Source: Nymphaea colorata (taxonomy: Eukaryota; Streptophyta; Magnoliopsida; Nymphaeales; Nymphaeaceae). From it: a DNA stretch of 64,000 nt. The notes under the pieces were generated by a model. The model saw only the letters and a list, made by a program, of their open reading frames with translations, was not told where the DNA came from and did no database searches. Below are positions 49,001 to 59,900 of this stretch, piece after piece; positions within the stretch are counted from its first letter, which is position 1, and every line of letters starts with the position of its first letter. The translations under genes and the position numbers were made by a program. The DNA is taken from positions 2,108,001 through 2,172,000 of the forward strand of contig NC_045148.1 of NCBI RefSeq assembly GCF_008831285.2, written 5' to 3'.

Positions 49001-51425
49001 TGTTATGCAGGTATAGTTTGGGTAGTGGGTTTCATGTCATTGCTGCACATACAGATAGTCCCTGTCTTAAACTGAAACCAGTATCTGCATTGTCTAAGGC
49101 TGGCTATGATATGGTGAACGTGCAGACATATGGAGGTGGTCTGTGGCATACATGGTTCGACAGAGACTTGAGTGTAGCAGGAAGGGCTATATTAAGAGCT
49201 GATGATGGATCGTTTGTGCATAAGCTTGTCAAAGTGAAGAGACCTATACTTCGTGTGCCAACATTAGCAATTCATCTTGATCGGTTAGTTGATTAATTTA
49301 TTCACTCTTGCTTTTTATCAAAACTTGATGAGTTTGTACCTTAACTCCTTTTCCTTCTTAACACTTGATGTTCTTTTTCTGATGTCATATTACCTAATTG
49401 TAAATATCGTATCATCGTTGTGCATTAAAAATGATTCTGAATAGATTCAACATTTGAAAGTCAGAGAAATTAGGTTGGAACACCTATGAATGTTACTGCA
49501 GGTAAGGATGTTTGGTAATTAACTTGAAAATGTTCTCTGCTGCTGTGCTATGTGTTCTTGCAAGCACTTCTGATATATTTATTTTGCTTATTTTATGATG
49601 ACAAACTTTACTGTGTTGTTAGCACACCAAACCCGAGTAGCTTTGCCAGGTGTCAACGTCCTAGTAGCTATGCCAGATGTTTCCAAAGCTGTTAGTCTTC
49701 GAATGCCACCTTAGATTGCGATTTTCTTTCTAAGACTTTAGTAGATATTCCATAAATACTTGTTTCATTTTTCCCTTACAGCATCTGATGCTAAAAAATT
49801 GGCTAACTTTTGCTCCTTTTTTTAGTGATATGTAATCTGCAATGAGAATATCTCAGTGTGGTGTGAGTTTTTATTCCCGTTCTTAAGAAGGCATTGTCTG
49901 AATGGTGAAATGTGTGATCCTCTGAAATATTTTTTCCTCTTACTGTGACAGTACAGTTAATACCGATGGCTTTAAGCCAAATTTGGAGACTCATCTTCTT
50001 CCTCTTTTGGCAACAAAACCTGAAGATGAAACGCCTCTTAAGCATGAAGGAAAATGTTCTTTTCCATCACCGAAAAATGTTCATCACCCTGTGCTTCTGC
50101 AGGTAACTCCAGAGTTTCTATAGTTATACTAAAGTTTCTCAACATACTTTAAGGGGTTTAATAGATGAACTTTACTATTTGCTTTCATTTACTTGGAGAT
50201 ATCATCTTTCTATTCTATGTGTGACAGATTTTGTCAGAAGAGATGGGATGTACTGTCGATCAAATCATGGAAATTGAGCTGAATCTGTGTGATACACAAC
50301 CTAGCTGTCTTGGAGGTGCACATAATGAATTTATTTATTCTGGACGACTGGATAATCTGGCTTCGAGCTTCTGTGCACTGAGAGCTCTTATTGATTCTTG
50401 TAATTCTTTGGAGAGCTTATTAAATGAACCTTCTATAAGGATGGTTGCTTTATTTGACAATGAGGAGGTATTCGAGTTTTTTAGATTACAATCATATCCC
50501 TAATCATTCAAGAGAAATCTATTGCAACATATGCCATCTTTTGTCATATACTGCAAGAACAGCAGGCAGTACTGTTGTTTTGAACCTTGATCTTGACTTG
50601 TAGCTGTCAAACATTTAACAAGTTACAACATTCTCTCTCCTGTTCTTCAAGAGGTAACTGGTTTTATATGGCAATATTATGTTCCCATCACTGTGTGGAA
50701 GTCTTAGGTGGCTCAGTCAATTAGCTTACTAAGAGTTTCAGCAACTATTGGGGATTTATTGATGGGAAAAAAAAAAATCAAATATGATGGCATCTTTGAA
50801 ATCCAATAGACATTATACTCGTTGGCTTCTGTAACATTCTACAGTGCTTCTGTGTGCTCAAAATAGTCCGAAATGTGTTGCATGATAAGGTTGCTGCACA
50901 TGCAGGTAGGGTCAGGCTCAGTACAAGGAGCAGGTGCACCTACTATGTTTCAGGGCATGAGACGCATAATTGACTGCTTGGGACATGATTATGTAGGTGA
51001 AGGTACTTTTGAGCGTGCAGTTCGCCAGTCATTTCTAGGTATGTATGTGCATACTGTAGCACAACAGTTCTCTGCCTCTGAACTGGATTTATTATCACAT
51101 TTGGAATTTGCATCCATTTTCTCCTTCATTCATTTATTTTTTGTCTATTCTTTTACAGCCAATGTACAGAATAGGTGGGTCATGGAAACTTCATCTCCTT
51201 TGCTTGTCATAGTTGACTCTAGCCATCCAATATCTTGTGGAGCCCCTTTATTTTAGATTTCATAAAGCCAACAACCTTTGGCAGCTGAGTTGTGTTAGTG
51301 TTTCCATACTTGAGAGAGCATCTGTTGCATGGGATTTCTACATGCCTGTCTAGGGAAGCTTGTTTATGATACTTGGATCAAGAGACAGATAGGATGATTT
51401 CATGAGTTTGATTACAAGTCAATGA

Positions 51426-51457
<32 letters not shown>

Positions 51458-54207
51458 TATATATATGTGTGTGTGTGTGTGTATGAGAGGATGGATACAA
51501 ATGGAAAACATTATAAAGTTGGTCAATATGGTAAATTTTATCTTGACCAAGGGCGAATGCATGATATGCTGCAGAGGTATATGTCAAAATATTTCTTGGA
51601 TGACGACAAAAGTTTTCTTGAAGGCCATAACTTTGACTGGCTCATAAAATGGGCAACTTACAGACAATTATAACTTCTTGTCATTCATAAGGTTGCAAAC
51701 TAAATTTAACGTCATGCAACCTGTGAAATGATCTTACTTGATGTCATTTTAGTTTTAAATTCAGTGCTTGTTGGAATGTGGAGGTTTACAAACCTGCTCA
51801 GAGGTCATTTTCTTCTTCTCACTGCAAATTCCTGCAGGTTTTTTTGTGGGTCTATATTTGTAGAATTATAGTCTTTGACATCTGTTTTTGTCATGCTTGA
51901 GATAGTGAAAATTTTATTTTGTGCGTGAGCTGAATAGCAAAGTGTATCTATATGAAGTAATGTCATGGCCAAGCCTGACACGCACGTTGACTGATAGTGA
52001 GAGAGGCATTGAAAATCCAGCTACCTGTCTCTGCTTTCTAAATCATGAATACTTTCTTTTTCTTTCTTATGTACAGTGTCAGCAGACATGGCCCATGGTG
52101 TTCATCCAAATTTCACAGAGAAACATGAAGATCAGCACCGCCCTCTTCTACAGAAAGGAATGGTTATCAAGCATAATGCAAATCAGAGATATGCCACAAA
52201 TGCATTAACAGCTTTTCTATTTAAGCAAGTAGCAAGAGCACATAACCTTCCAACCCAGGTACGTTAAACTTTGAACACTGTCCAGTTCACTCTATGTTCC
52301 ATTGAATCAGTTTTTGTGTTATATTCTGTTCATTAAGACAAACAGTTCTTTGTTTGTTTGATATGGTTCTTTTTATGGTACTAATCCTTATGCTAGATCA
52401 ATACCATTGATCTGACTGGCCACAAACCAACAGGGATTCCATGAAATTTCCTCTGAAATCAAGGTGCCATCCTATGTGGCATATTTTAGTGTTCATTCTA
52501 TGTCATGTCTATGTGTGGTAATTCTAGAGGAAAGCTAGACAAAGTGGTATGTTTTGTGTCCTTCTGTCTATCCAGGTGGTATGGCTGCCTTATAACTGCA
52601 GGATCATCACTCTCATTATTTCCATTAATAAATTGGCTAGGGGCGTTTTATAAGAAGCTTCATTAGTTAATTAATAAAAACTGGCTTGCTTAAACTTTAT
52701 CAAATGGTCAACTACTCGATGCGGTCATTAGTGATAATCCGTCTGTTAAATCCAGACACGTGACTGATGTGTGTCATTCTAATACTGAATGTTTGTTTTG
52801 CAAGTCCAAATTGACTTTCCATCCGCATTCTTATTACCCGGCCTTATAATGTATTTTGTGACTTTGTCATTCTTTATACCCAGTAACCACAAAGAGACAA
52901 GGTTTGGCATTCTCCCATCTAAAGTCCTGTTCATGCATGTGCTCAAGCATGTGTATATGCATGTTGTGATGATGACTACTAGATTCAGTATCTACTAGAT
53001 TCGTGTGGGGAAATAAGAAGATAAATGTTAAGAGTTTGCGTTTATGCAGGAATTTGTTGTAAGAAATGATATGGGATGTGGATCTACTATAGGACCTATT
53101 CTTGCGACAGGAGTTGGTATGCGGACTGTTGATTGTGGAATTCCTCAACTGTCCATGCACAGGTCTCTCTCTCTCCTCATGTAAACATATGCATAGGCAC
53201 TAAAAAACATGTACTTTTTGATGTGCAGCTAGTGCTTGAATTATTGTGACATTTCTATAATATCACAACGCTGGTGGGTATGGCCCAGTGGTGTATTAGT
53301 GCGACCTAGAAGACTAGAACTGTGGCTTACGGGCTCACTGATTAAATGTGCATAGATAGTGTTTTCCATTTTCAGAGCTAACATAGAAATTCAAATGCTT
53401 CAAACTATTTTTCCACACGTTGATTTTAAAGGTCGAGGGCTAAATCATCTTCTAAGTCACATGGATACATCAATAAGGTCCACGCACCCGTGTCTTCGTA
53501 CCCATATCCAAAAATGGGTACTTAGACACACTCGAGTACCTTTATATTGAAACTGCTTGATTTTACTTTGATTTAATTTTTTTCACCTCACTTTTCATTT
53601 TATTCTTAGAGTTATTGTTCATTAACATACTAATGTTTTTATTTATATCACTTGTTTACTAAAATGTTGATTTTATTTTGATTTTTTTGTATTATTTTGC
53701 ATATATACATACATATGTCCTGTCGTACCCCTGTACCCACATTTTTTAAAGTTGTCGTGTCCGTATCCGTATTTCCGTACCCGTACCCATACCTATGTGA
53801 CTTAGATCATCTTTGAATCTGTTTCATTGTCTTGTACTGCATTTCGTAAAATCCTTTAACCAGGTTTTTGTCGATTCTAAACAGTTGTTTTTAGTTCAGA
53901 ACTCTCAGGCCATCCAGCGGGCCCACCTATTGTCTTGGTTGATTGTTCCAGCTTTAAGCTTAGTTTTGTCCCCTTGGAGAAATCTAGCCATGGACGAAGG
54001 CCTAAGTTCTATACGATTGGATACTCTAATGGTGAACCTAGGTTTCTCCATTTGTCATTCAGTTTTTTCTGACGTTGCTTGTTTACCATCTGCAGTGTAC
54101 GTGAGATATGCGGGAAGGAAGATGTGGACATTGCATACAAAATTTTCGTGGCGTTTTATAGAACGTTCTCCACCCTGGATAAGAAGCTGAATGTAGATGG
54201 TCGATGA
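46044..54207 (+). CDS. Aspartyl aminopeptidase, M18 family (DNPEP/DAP-like), plastid/mitochondrial type
   Basis: Ten exons join in frame to 543 residues: 46044-46250, 47077-47161, 47374-47509, 49011-49283, 49952-50102, 50228-50467, 50906-51038, 52077-52258, 53050-53162, 54096-54207. M18 enzymes are cocatalytic metallopeptidases that release N-terminal Asp/Glu from peptides. Metal-site motifs are intact: HTDSP (H156), GRLDN (D326), FDNEEVGS (E363, E364), SADMAH (D412) and SMHS (H506). The first ~69 residues are Arg/Ser-rich, poor in acidic residues and upstream of the family core ([13 protein letters not shown]), which fits an organelle targeting leader; I recall one Arabidopsis paralogue with such a leader and one without. 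The start is the first in-frame ATG with a good context (GCAATGGCG). Intron 1 starts with a CT microsatellite; intron 9 contains a foldback MITE. Confidence 0.95.
46256..46312 (+). repeat. CT microsatellite next to the aminopeptidase exon 1 donor
   Basis: Imperfect CT repeat (interrupted by CCCT and TGTCTC) begins a few bases after the GTATAT donor at 46251. Confidence 0.85.
48103..48166. repeat. Short tandem repeat, 21-bp unit, about 3 copies
   Basis: TGGTAGTGTATCAACTCCTGG is repeated about three times inside intron 3 of the aminopeptidase gene; the last copy is diverged. Confidence 0.8.
51426..51483. repeat. Compound GT/GA/GT microsatellite
   Basis: A GT run, a GA run, a short TA piece and a second GT run follow each other in intron 7 of the aminopeptidase gene. 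Confidence 0.9.
53452..53805. mobile_element. Foldback MITE with perfect 8-bp target duplication, aminopeptidase intron 9
   Basis: A 354-bp element begins CTAAGTCACATGG and ends CCTATGTGACTTAG, an inverted terminus with one mismatch. The target duplication ATCATCTT is exact (53444-53451 and 53806-53813). The arms carry GTACCC/GTATCC repeats like the copies in RCE1, around an AT-rich core. Non-coding. Confidence 0.85.
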
Positions 54208-55621
54208 TAGACGGGGCTGATCCGTGTATGACCATGCTGAATGCACTATGGTACTAGAGTTCTAGTTATTATTGCTATGTCATAATTAATTAGTGAAGCT
54301 TTATTTGTTCATTACCAAAGTGCATCCGCAATTTAAACACCAAATTACCAGTGAATGAACTGAGATTCTGCTCTTCGTTTGTACAAAATCTGACTCAAAA
54401 TTTTTTGACTCAGACTGAGACAACTAATATGCCTGAGGTTGCTTTGTAGTCAGATCTGGCACAGTGGAAAATTATAATGCCCTCAAACCAGATTCAGCCT
54501 ATTTGCAACCCTATCGAGAAAACATCCCATTTATATGAAACTTATTGTTTCCTGGTTAAACGTCGCAAGGATATTTCGTCAAGCGCATTGTCGGTTCGTC
54601 GTTCATGGCCAATCAACCAATGACCATTACGTGTTTTGCTTGTTTATTGTTGGTTTATGTGTTTGGACATAAGTCAACATAGTGCTTGCGCTTACGTGAC
54701 CGCTAAACAAATGTTTTTTGTAGCAAAAATGGAGATTGTGTGGTGAATTGAGATCAATGAGGGAATTGGGGAGCTACAAATAACCGAAAATTCTATTCTA
54801 AGTGGCTGCGTGAGACAACTGTCTCCAGAAGCTACATGATGAAGAAGAAGATTCTATAGTCTACCTTGAAACTGGAACATGCCCCAGTTTCTTAATCTAC
54901 CACTATGGAACCGATCTAACGCCCCAGCTGACTGGAAATGTATGGTTGTGAATAAGATCAACAACGATCAAGTGAATCAATGCTTAAATTTACTATTGGA
55001 TATGGATTACAAAGGGGACTGGATCTTGATCCACGTTTGTTCAGATGGCAGATACCAACAAATAAACGATGTAAAACAGTCTTCAATCTGCCGCATTCAA
55101 CCAGGTTCGACCTTGCTACCCTGACCAACCTTAACACAGTGTCAAGGATTCAAAGGCCTTAACCTTGAGATAAAAGATTTGACAGGCTACAATTTTTTTT
55201 ATCAACATTTTAAAACTAAAAGCCAATGCGATCACTTTTCTAACAGCCTTATTGCAAGTACAAGTAGAAGTAGGAGACCAAAAGGATTTCAGGCTAAACT
55301 ACTAAGTAGCAGGGTACCAATCATGATTAAAAGTTGGCGACCCTGCGTCCTAGGAAGCATCGGGAAAGAAAGGAAAGAAAAGAAAATGCAAGCAAAAAAG
55401 TTTGACACTTTTACTTTACCACAAGAAACTTCTACCACAGTGGCTTTTCAACTTTACCACGAGAAACTTCTACTACAGTGGCTTTTCACTTTTCAGTGCG
55501 CATACATATATCATCAGTAATACTCCTAAAGTCAGCTGCATGAAGGCGTAATCATCAAAAAGCCCAGCAACAGAGAATTCCCACCGCCGACAAGGTCTTA
55601 GAACTCTAAAAGGTGGCCCTT
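54208..55621. other. Convergent intergenic region, aminopeptidase to LITTLE ZIPPER
   Basis: Contains both 3' untranslated regions by position. No additional gene was recognised. A 37-bp tandem duplication lies near the right end, probably within the 3' untranslated region of the minus-strand gene. Confidence 0.45.
55413..55486. repeat. Near-exact tandem duplication, 37-bp unit
   Basis: ACTTTACCACRAGAAACTTC...CAGTGGCTTTTC occurs at 55413-55449 and 55450-55486, with few mismatches. Confidence 0.88.
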
Positions 55622-55831
55622 CTATGGTCTTGGAGGGTCGCGGGTGGTGTCTGAACTGGTGCCAGAGGCAGAGTTTCCAGCACCATTCTTGGCATTGGTC
55701 AGCCTCTGCTTCAGCTGGGACAGAAGGGCCTGGTTTTCTTGGTTGAGAAGTTGAGCCTGCCTCTTTAGCCTCTCGTTCTCTTGGAGTATGTAGCAGTTTT
55801 GCATGAAGAGTTCAGCGTTTAATTTCTCCAT
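55622..55831 (-). CDS. ZPR3: LITTLE ZIPPER microprotein (ZPR3/ZPR4-like)
   Basis: A 69-residue protein that is almost entirely one leucine zipper: MEKLNAELFMQNCYILQENE, then RLKRQAQLLNQENQALLSQL, followed by a short Ser/Thr/Gly-rich tail. ZPR proteins have a zipper like that of HD-ZIP III transcription factors but no homeodomain; they form non-DNA-binding heterodimers with them, giving feedback in meristem and leaf-polarity control. The NCYI-QENERL and LLNQENQALL blocks are hallmarks of ZPR3/ZPR4; ZPR1/ZPR2 are longer. Length fits the short class. The ATG at 55831 is preceded 17 bases upstream by a TTGCAG acceptor, so an intron probably lies in the leader; the upstream in-frame AAGVTE has no ATG. 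Assignment to ZPR3 versus ZPR4 is not possible here. Confidence 0.9.
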   Translation of the reverse strand: MEKLNAELFMQNCYILQENERLKRQAQLLNQENQALLSQLKQRLTNAKNGAGNSASGTSSDTTRDPPRP

Positions 55832-56915
55832 CTCGGTAACACCTGCTGCTGCAATATGTTTTAAACGTTTATCAAGATACCAACATCGTAGAAGTAGTTA
55901 AACAGGCATGGACTTAACATGGAAACCGTTGAGAGCAGATTAAGTATTTGAAGAGAATGGGAAACATGGCCTTTCTGTAACACGCATCCGAGTTTATTTA
56001 ATGGTTTCTATTGAAGCAGAGAAAACCACCATATTCTTACTCTCATGCGTGATGCGTGTGACTAATTTAACTAAGACCATGAACTCCTCAAGCACAACAA
56101 AGATCAGGATTTTGGTCATCTTGGCGTTCAATGTAAGGTGGCCAAAATCCATGAAGGCATGAACTCCAGAAAGCTAAACTGCAACCTTCTGGTTGCCTTG
56201 ATCTGGTTTCTTGGAAATCCGACAGCAGGACACTCATCCTTTTGGTATCACATATGTATCTGAGGGATGTCGTCATCTAGGGATTTAGCCGGGTTTTCCA
56301 TTCAAGTGACAGTCACAACGCTGTCAATGTAACGTTTTCGTGAATTCTAGCTTTCACTTGTACAGTTTCAGAAAACAAATGCAATACAACAAGACGGGAC
56401 CAATGGCAAATCAAAGTTGCAGTCTCTTGGTTTCCGAAGGACTTCCATATTTAGGCTCAATTTTGAAGCGAAAAATAATTAAAAGCCACAAAAGGACAAG
56501 CCCAAACTATCAATCAGAAGTACCATAATAAATAAAATAGAGGAAAAAGCATGGTGGCGAGAAAAAGTGTGTTAAAGAGACAATCTTCAATTAAAATAAA
56601 ATGGAAAACAGAGGCCAGATGGAAAAAGAAAACCAGAAACCAACATTACAAGACAGGCAGAAAGAGTTATTATCTTCATGTGGGGAAACCCAACGCAACT
56701 CAATCAAGAATCGGAAAAGAAAGAAGTTAGTGGAGGAATAAGCCCATGACAAAGAAGAACCGTTAACAGACGAACCATGAGGTTTGAAGGGTGAATATAT
56801 ATATATATAAAAGAAGCAAAAGAGGGGATGGAAACTTCACCTACTTTTATCTGAAACAATCCAAGCTCAAAATTTTTGAGAGGAAAAGAGGGAAAGAGTA
56901 GAGGAAGATGTGGAA
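55832..56915 (-). other. Probable 5' untranslated region of the ZPR gene, with an intron of about 1 kb
   Basis: On the minus strand, a CT-rich leader (about 56915-56841) ends in AAAAGTAG|GTGAAG, a good donor, and ATATTGCAG ends at about 55849, a good acceptor. This would place a 1-kb intron between the transcription start and the ATG. It is a prediction from signals only. Confidence 0.4.
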
Positions 56916-56945
56916 GACGTGGAGGGAGTTAACGAGGGGAATGGA

Positions 56946-56954
56946 CATATATAG
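56946..56954 (-). promoter_or_regulatory. TATA box candidate for the ZPR gene
   Basis: The minus strand reads CTATATATG about 30 bases upstream of a pyrimidine-rich segment that looks like a plant leader. Upstream of it (57.2-57.4 kb) are GA/CT-rich stretches. Confidence 0.4.
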
Positions 56955-59900
56955 AGAGGAAAGAACAGAGAAAGCACGAGATAGAGAGGGTTATCTGCAA
57001 AGACTATCATGGAAAGAAAGCAGGATAGGCGGCGTTTTGGGCGGTTGCATGATGATGATGATCATGAAGGGGATGCCGAGCATGGCGTCAGACTCATCAC
57101 CATCATCATATGCCTCTCTGTCCTCTGAACATAAAATCTTCGTCATCATCATCATCCTTTTAACGCCCCTCTGGTTTCTCTCTTTCCAGAGATAAGTCGT
57201 TGAACCCTGTACGCGCATGAGAGAGAGAGCGCGAGCGCGGGAGGTGATGATGGTGGAAGAGAGATTCGCAATGATGGAGGGAGAGGGCCAAAAGGAAAAC
57301 AAAATTTCATCATCACATGGCACTTCCCGACGCCACCGCATCTGTGCTCTCTCTTTCTCTCTCTCTCTCGCTCCCCATCATCAATTCTTCTTCTTATTTT
57401 CTTTTTTTTTTCCCTTATAATCATTCCTCTGTTCGCTCTCTATCCCGAGTACTCACGAATCGCATTGACATCCGTTTTTGTTTCTTCTGCAAATGTATGC
57501 GCTCTTCTACCAGCAGCTGAAGATGCTACCTTAGCTCAAATCACAGTCATCAGTCTTTCAATTTCATCTATTCGGTGAAGATATTACTTGTGATAGTGTG
57601 ACGTTCATACTCACTCCGCAATTTGCTAAGTCTTCAACTTAAGTAATCAAACTGCATTAGTCTAACATGTGCAACCCTCCATATTGAAATCTACATTTAA
57701 AACTTTTTAAATATGTTCATAAAATTTAAAAATATGAGTGGATATATCTAACCTGATCTGGATCCCTGGACGGATTCAAAATGCTAAAAATTCCAATTGA
57801 AGCTATAATCCAATACAAGATTCGGTTGAGACTTAAATTCGAATATTATCACATTCAAAGCTTGTATTATGTTAAAGAAGTTACCAATCAAAGCTCACTA
57901 CATAGAAAATGATGTAATTTTGGTTATAATTTTCAAACTTTATTTTGATAGAAGAGTTCAGAAGATAATGATCGTTTTGGATTTTATGGATTTTTGAATT
58001 CAGATAGTTTACATTGAATTGATCTTCTAGTTGGACATTTGATCGACGACAGTGCCTAACGAGGAGAGCACGATGCATTGATATATATATTATATAAGGA
58101 AGCCTCAAGGATTTGATAACGGAAAGATTGCCAATTTTGGTGGAGCAATGCAGGATTTGCTCTTGGCTTATCTAAATTTAGAAATGAAAAGCAAGAAACG
58201 AAAAACATGAAGAACGTCAACGAAGGTTAAGGATTTGAACGGTCGGTAAGATCCAATTGGGGGTTTGAAATCAGATTCTTTTAGTGGCATCTAGTGAAGG
58301 AAAATGGACCCGCTCCTAATAGGACGAAGACTTGGTTTAGCAGTCCAAATCCGAATCAGAATCTAGATCACATGTGGTCAAATTCAGGTTCCATTTCAAA
58401 TAATTCATGTCCAAACACGAGTATGAGCCTGGATTCGATTAAGAAGGACTCAAAACAACAAACCCGCAAAACAAAATGGATCGATTGAGCGCCTTGTTCT
58501 TTCTTGGCCGTTCAATGAAACCATGATGCGGATCTTGAAACGCTGAGACGTCCAACGATCCAGAATGAAAAATTTTCCGTCCCAAACGAAGATTGCACCA
58601 TGAAGGGCAAAACAGTCATTTATTCGTCGTCCAAGAGCAGTCCAGTCGCATACAAGGCCGTCCCTCCTTTGAACTGACAAACGAAAATGACCAAAACCCC
58701 CTAAAATTATTGGGGTTCCCCGCAGGATACGAGGGGCATTTAGGACATTCAGTTTAACAATCCCGAAAATTTTATCCTAGTAGTCATCATCAACCAAATC
58801 CCTTCACGCGCCGTATGCTGCAATCTGCTTCTCTAATCATCATGGGCAGTTTAGTCTTTTCACATGGGCATTTTCGTCCAAGACACCACCCTGAGCCCGG
58901 GGCCCTGCGTTTGACTTCTTGTAGACTTGTGGTCTACCCGTCATCAAACGTCCCATACAAAACGGTCTTGTCTTCATTGATTGAGGGAGAAAGTGTTCAT
59001 GATCAAGTGCTTGACCGCTGCCCTACGTGTTCGGGTCAACTCTGGCAAATCATTCTTTTTGAGATTTTTTGAGTTCCCGATGTGGGTTCGGGAAAAGGGG
59101 GGGCCCGTTTGCAGAAGAAAAATGATTCGGAGCTCCTGATACGACATGAAGTTGCAAGACCCAGTTCATGAACTCCAAAGTTCCTGTATCGCCTGATTTG
59201 CCGGACATTTGGAGCTTTATGGAGAAAGTTTTTTTTTTTTTTTTTTTTTTTATCATGGGGAACCCACTTTTGAACAAGAAGCCCTGATCCTTTTTTTTCT
59301 AAAGCCTTCAGATTTTCTCTTCACCCAGACTAAATTGAGGTCAAAGCCTTGTGATCTTTAAAAACTTGTGCTTAAATTTTTTTTTTAGGTTTTATTTGGT
59401 AAAGGTAACACATTATTATTGTTGCCCAGAAAATCAGAATAGATTTTTAAAACATTATAACGTAGCGTTACTAGGAACTTGCTCAATAAAAATAATATGT
59501 TGTTACTCTTGCCAAAAGGGGCCCAATTTTGTACTTATCCTCCTTTGGATTGAGACCACTTCCTTTTCAACAAACAAGATCTCCGTCCACCTCAGGTTTC
59601 AAAAAATAAGGTAAATTCCAAATGAACCCCTGGAGCATCATCTGCCCCTTAGTAAACTGAAAGCGGAAGAGTGGAATCCAAACATCCGTGCTTAGGAAGA
59701 GGGCGATTTTTGCAGCATGGCAACCCAGGTTTCTATGATCAGAAGTCCTGATTCTTTTTCTCGCGTAATAATCGTGATCCCCTGTCTTTAGAGATTTCAA
59801 TCTAAGATTCTAAATCTTCGCCATCTTAAAATCATACAGACCAATTTTGAAGAACCTCTGTACTAGTAATCACAAGACTTGAATAGATTTTGTTGTTTCC

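Noticed and set aside
53275-53345. SINE-like box A (TGGCCCAGTGGTG) in aminopeptidase intron 9
   Set aside because: Box A is good but the expected box B position reads ACTAGAACTG, too far from the consensus to call.
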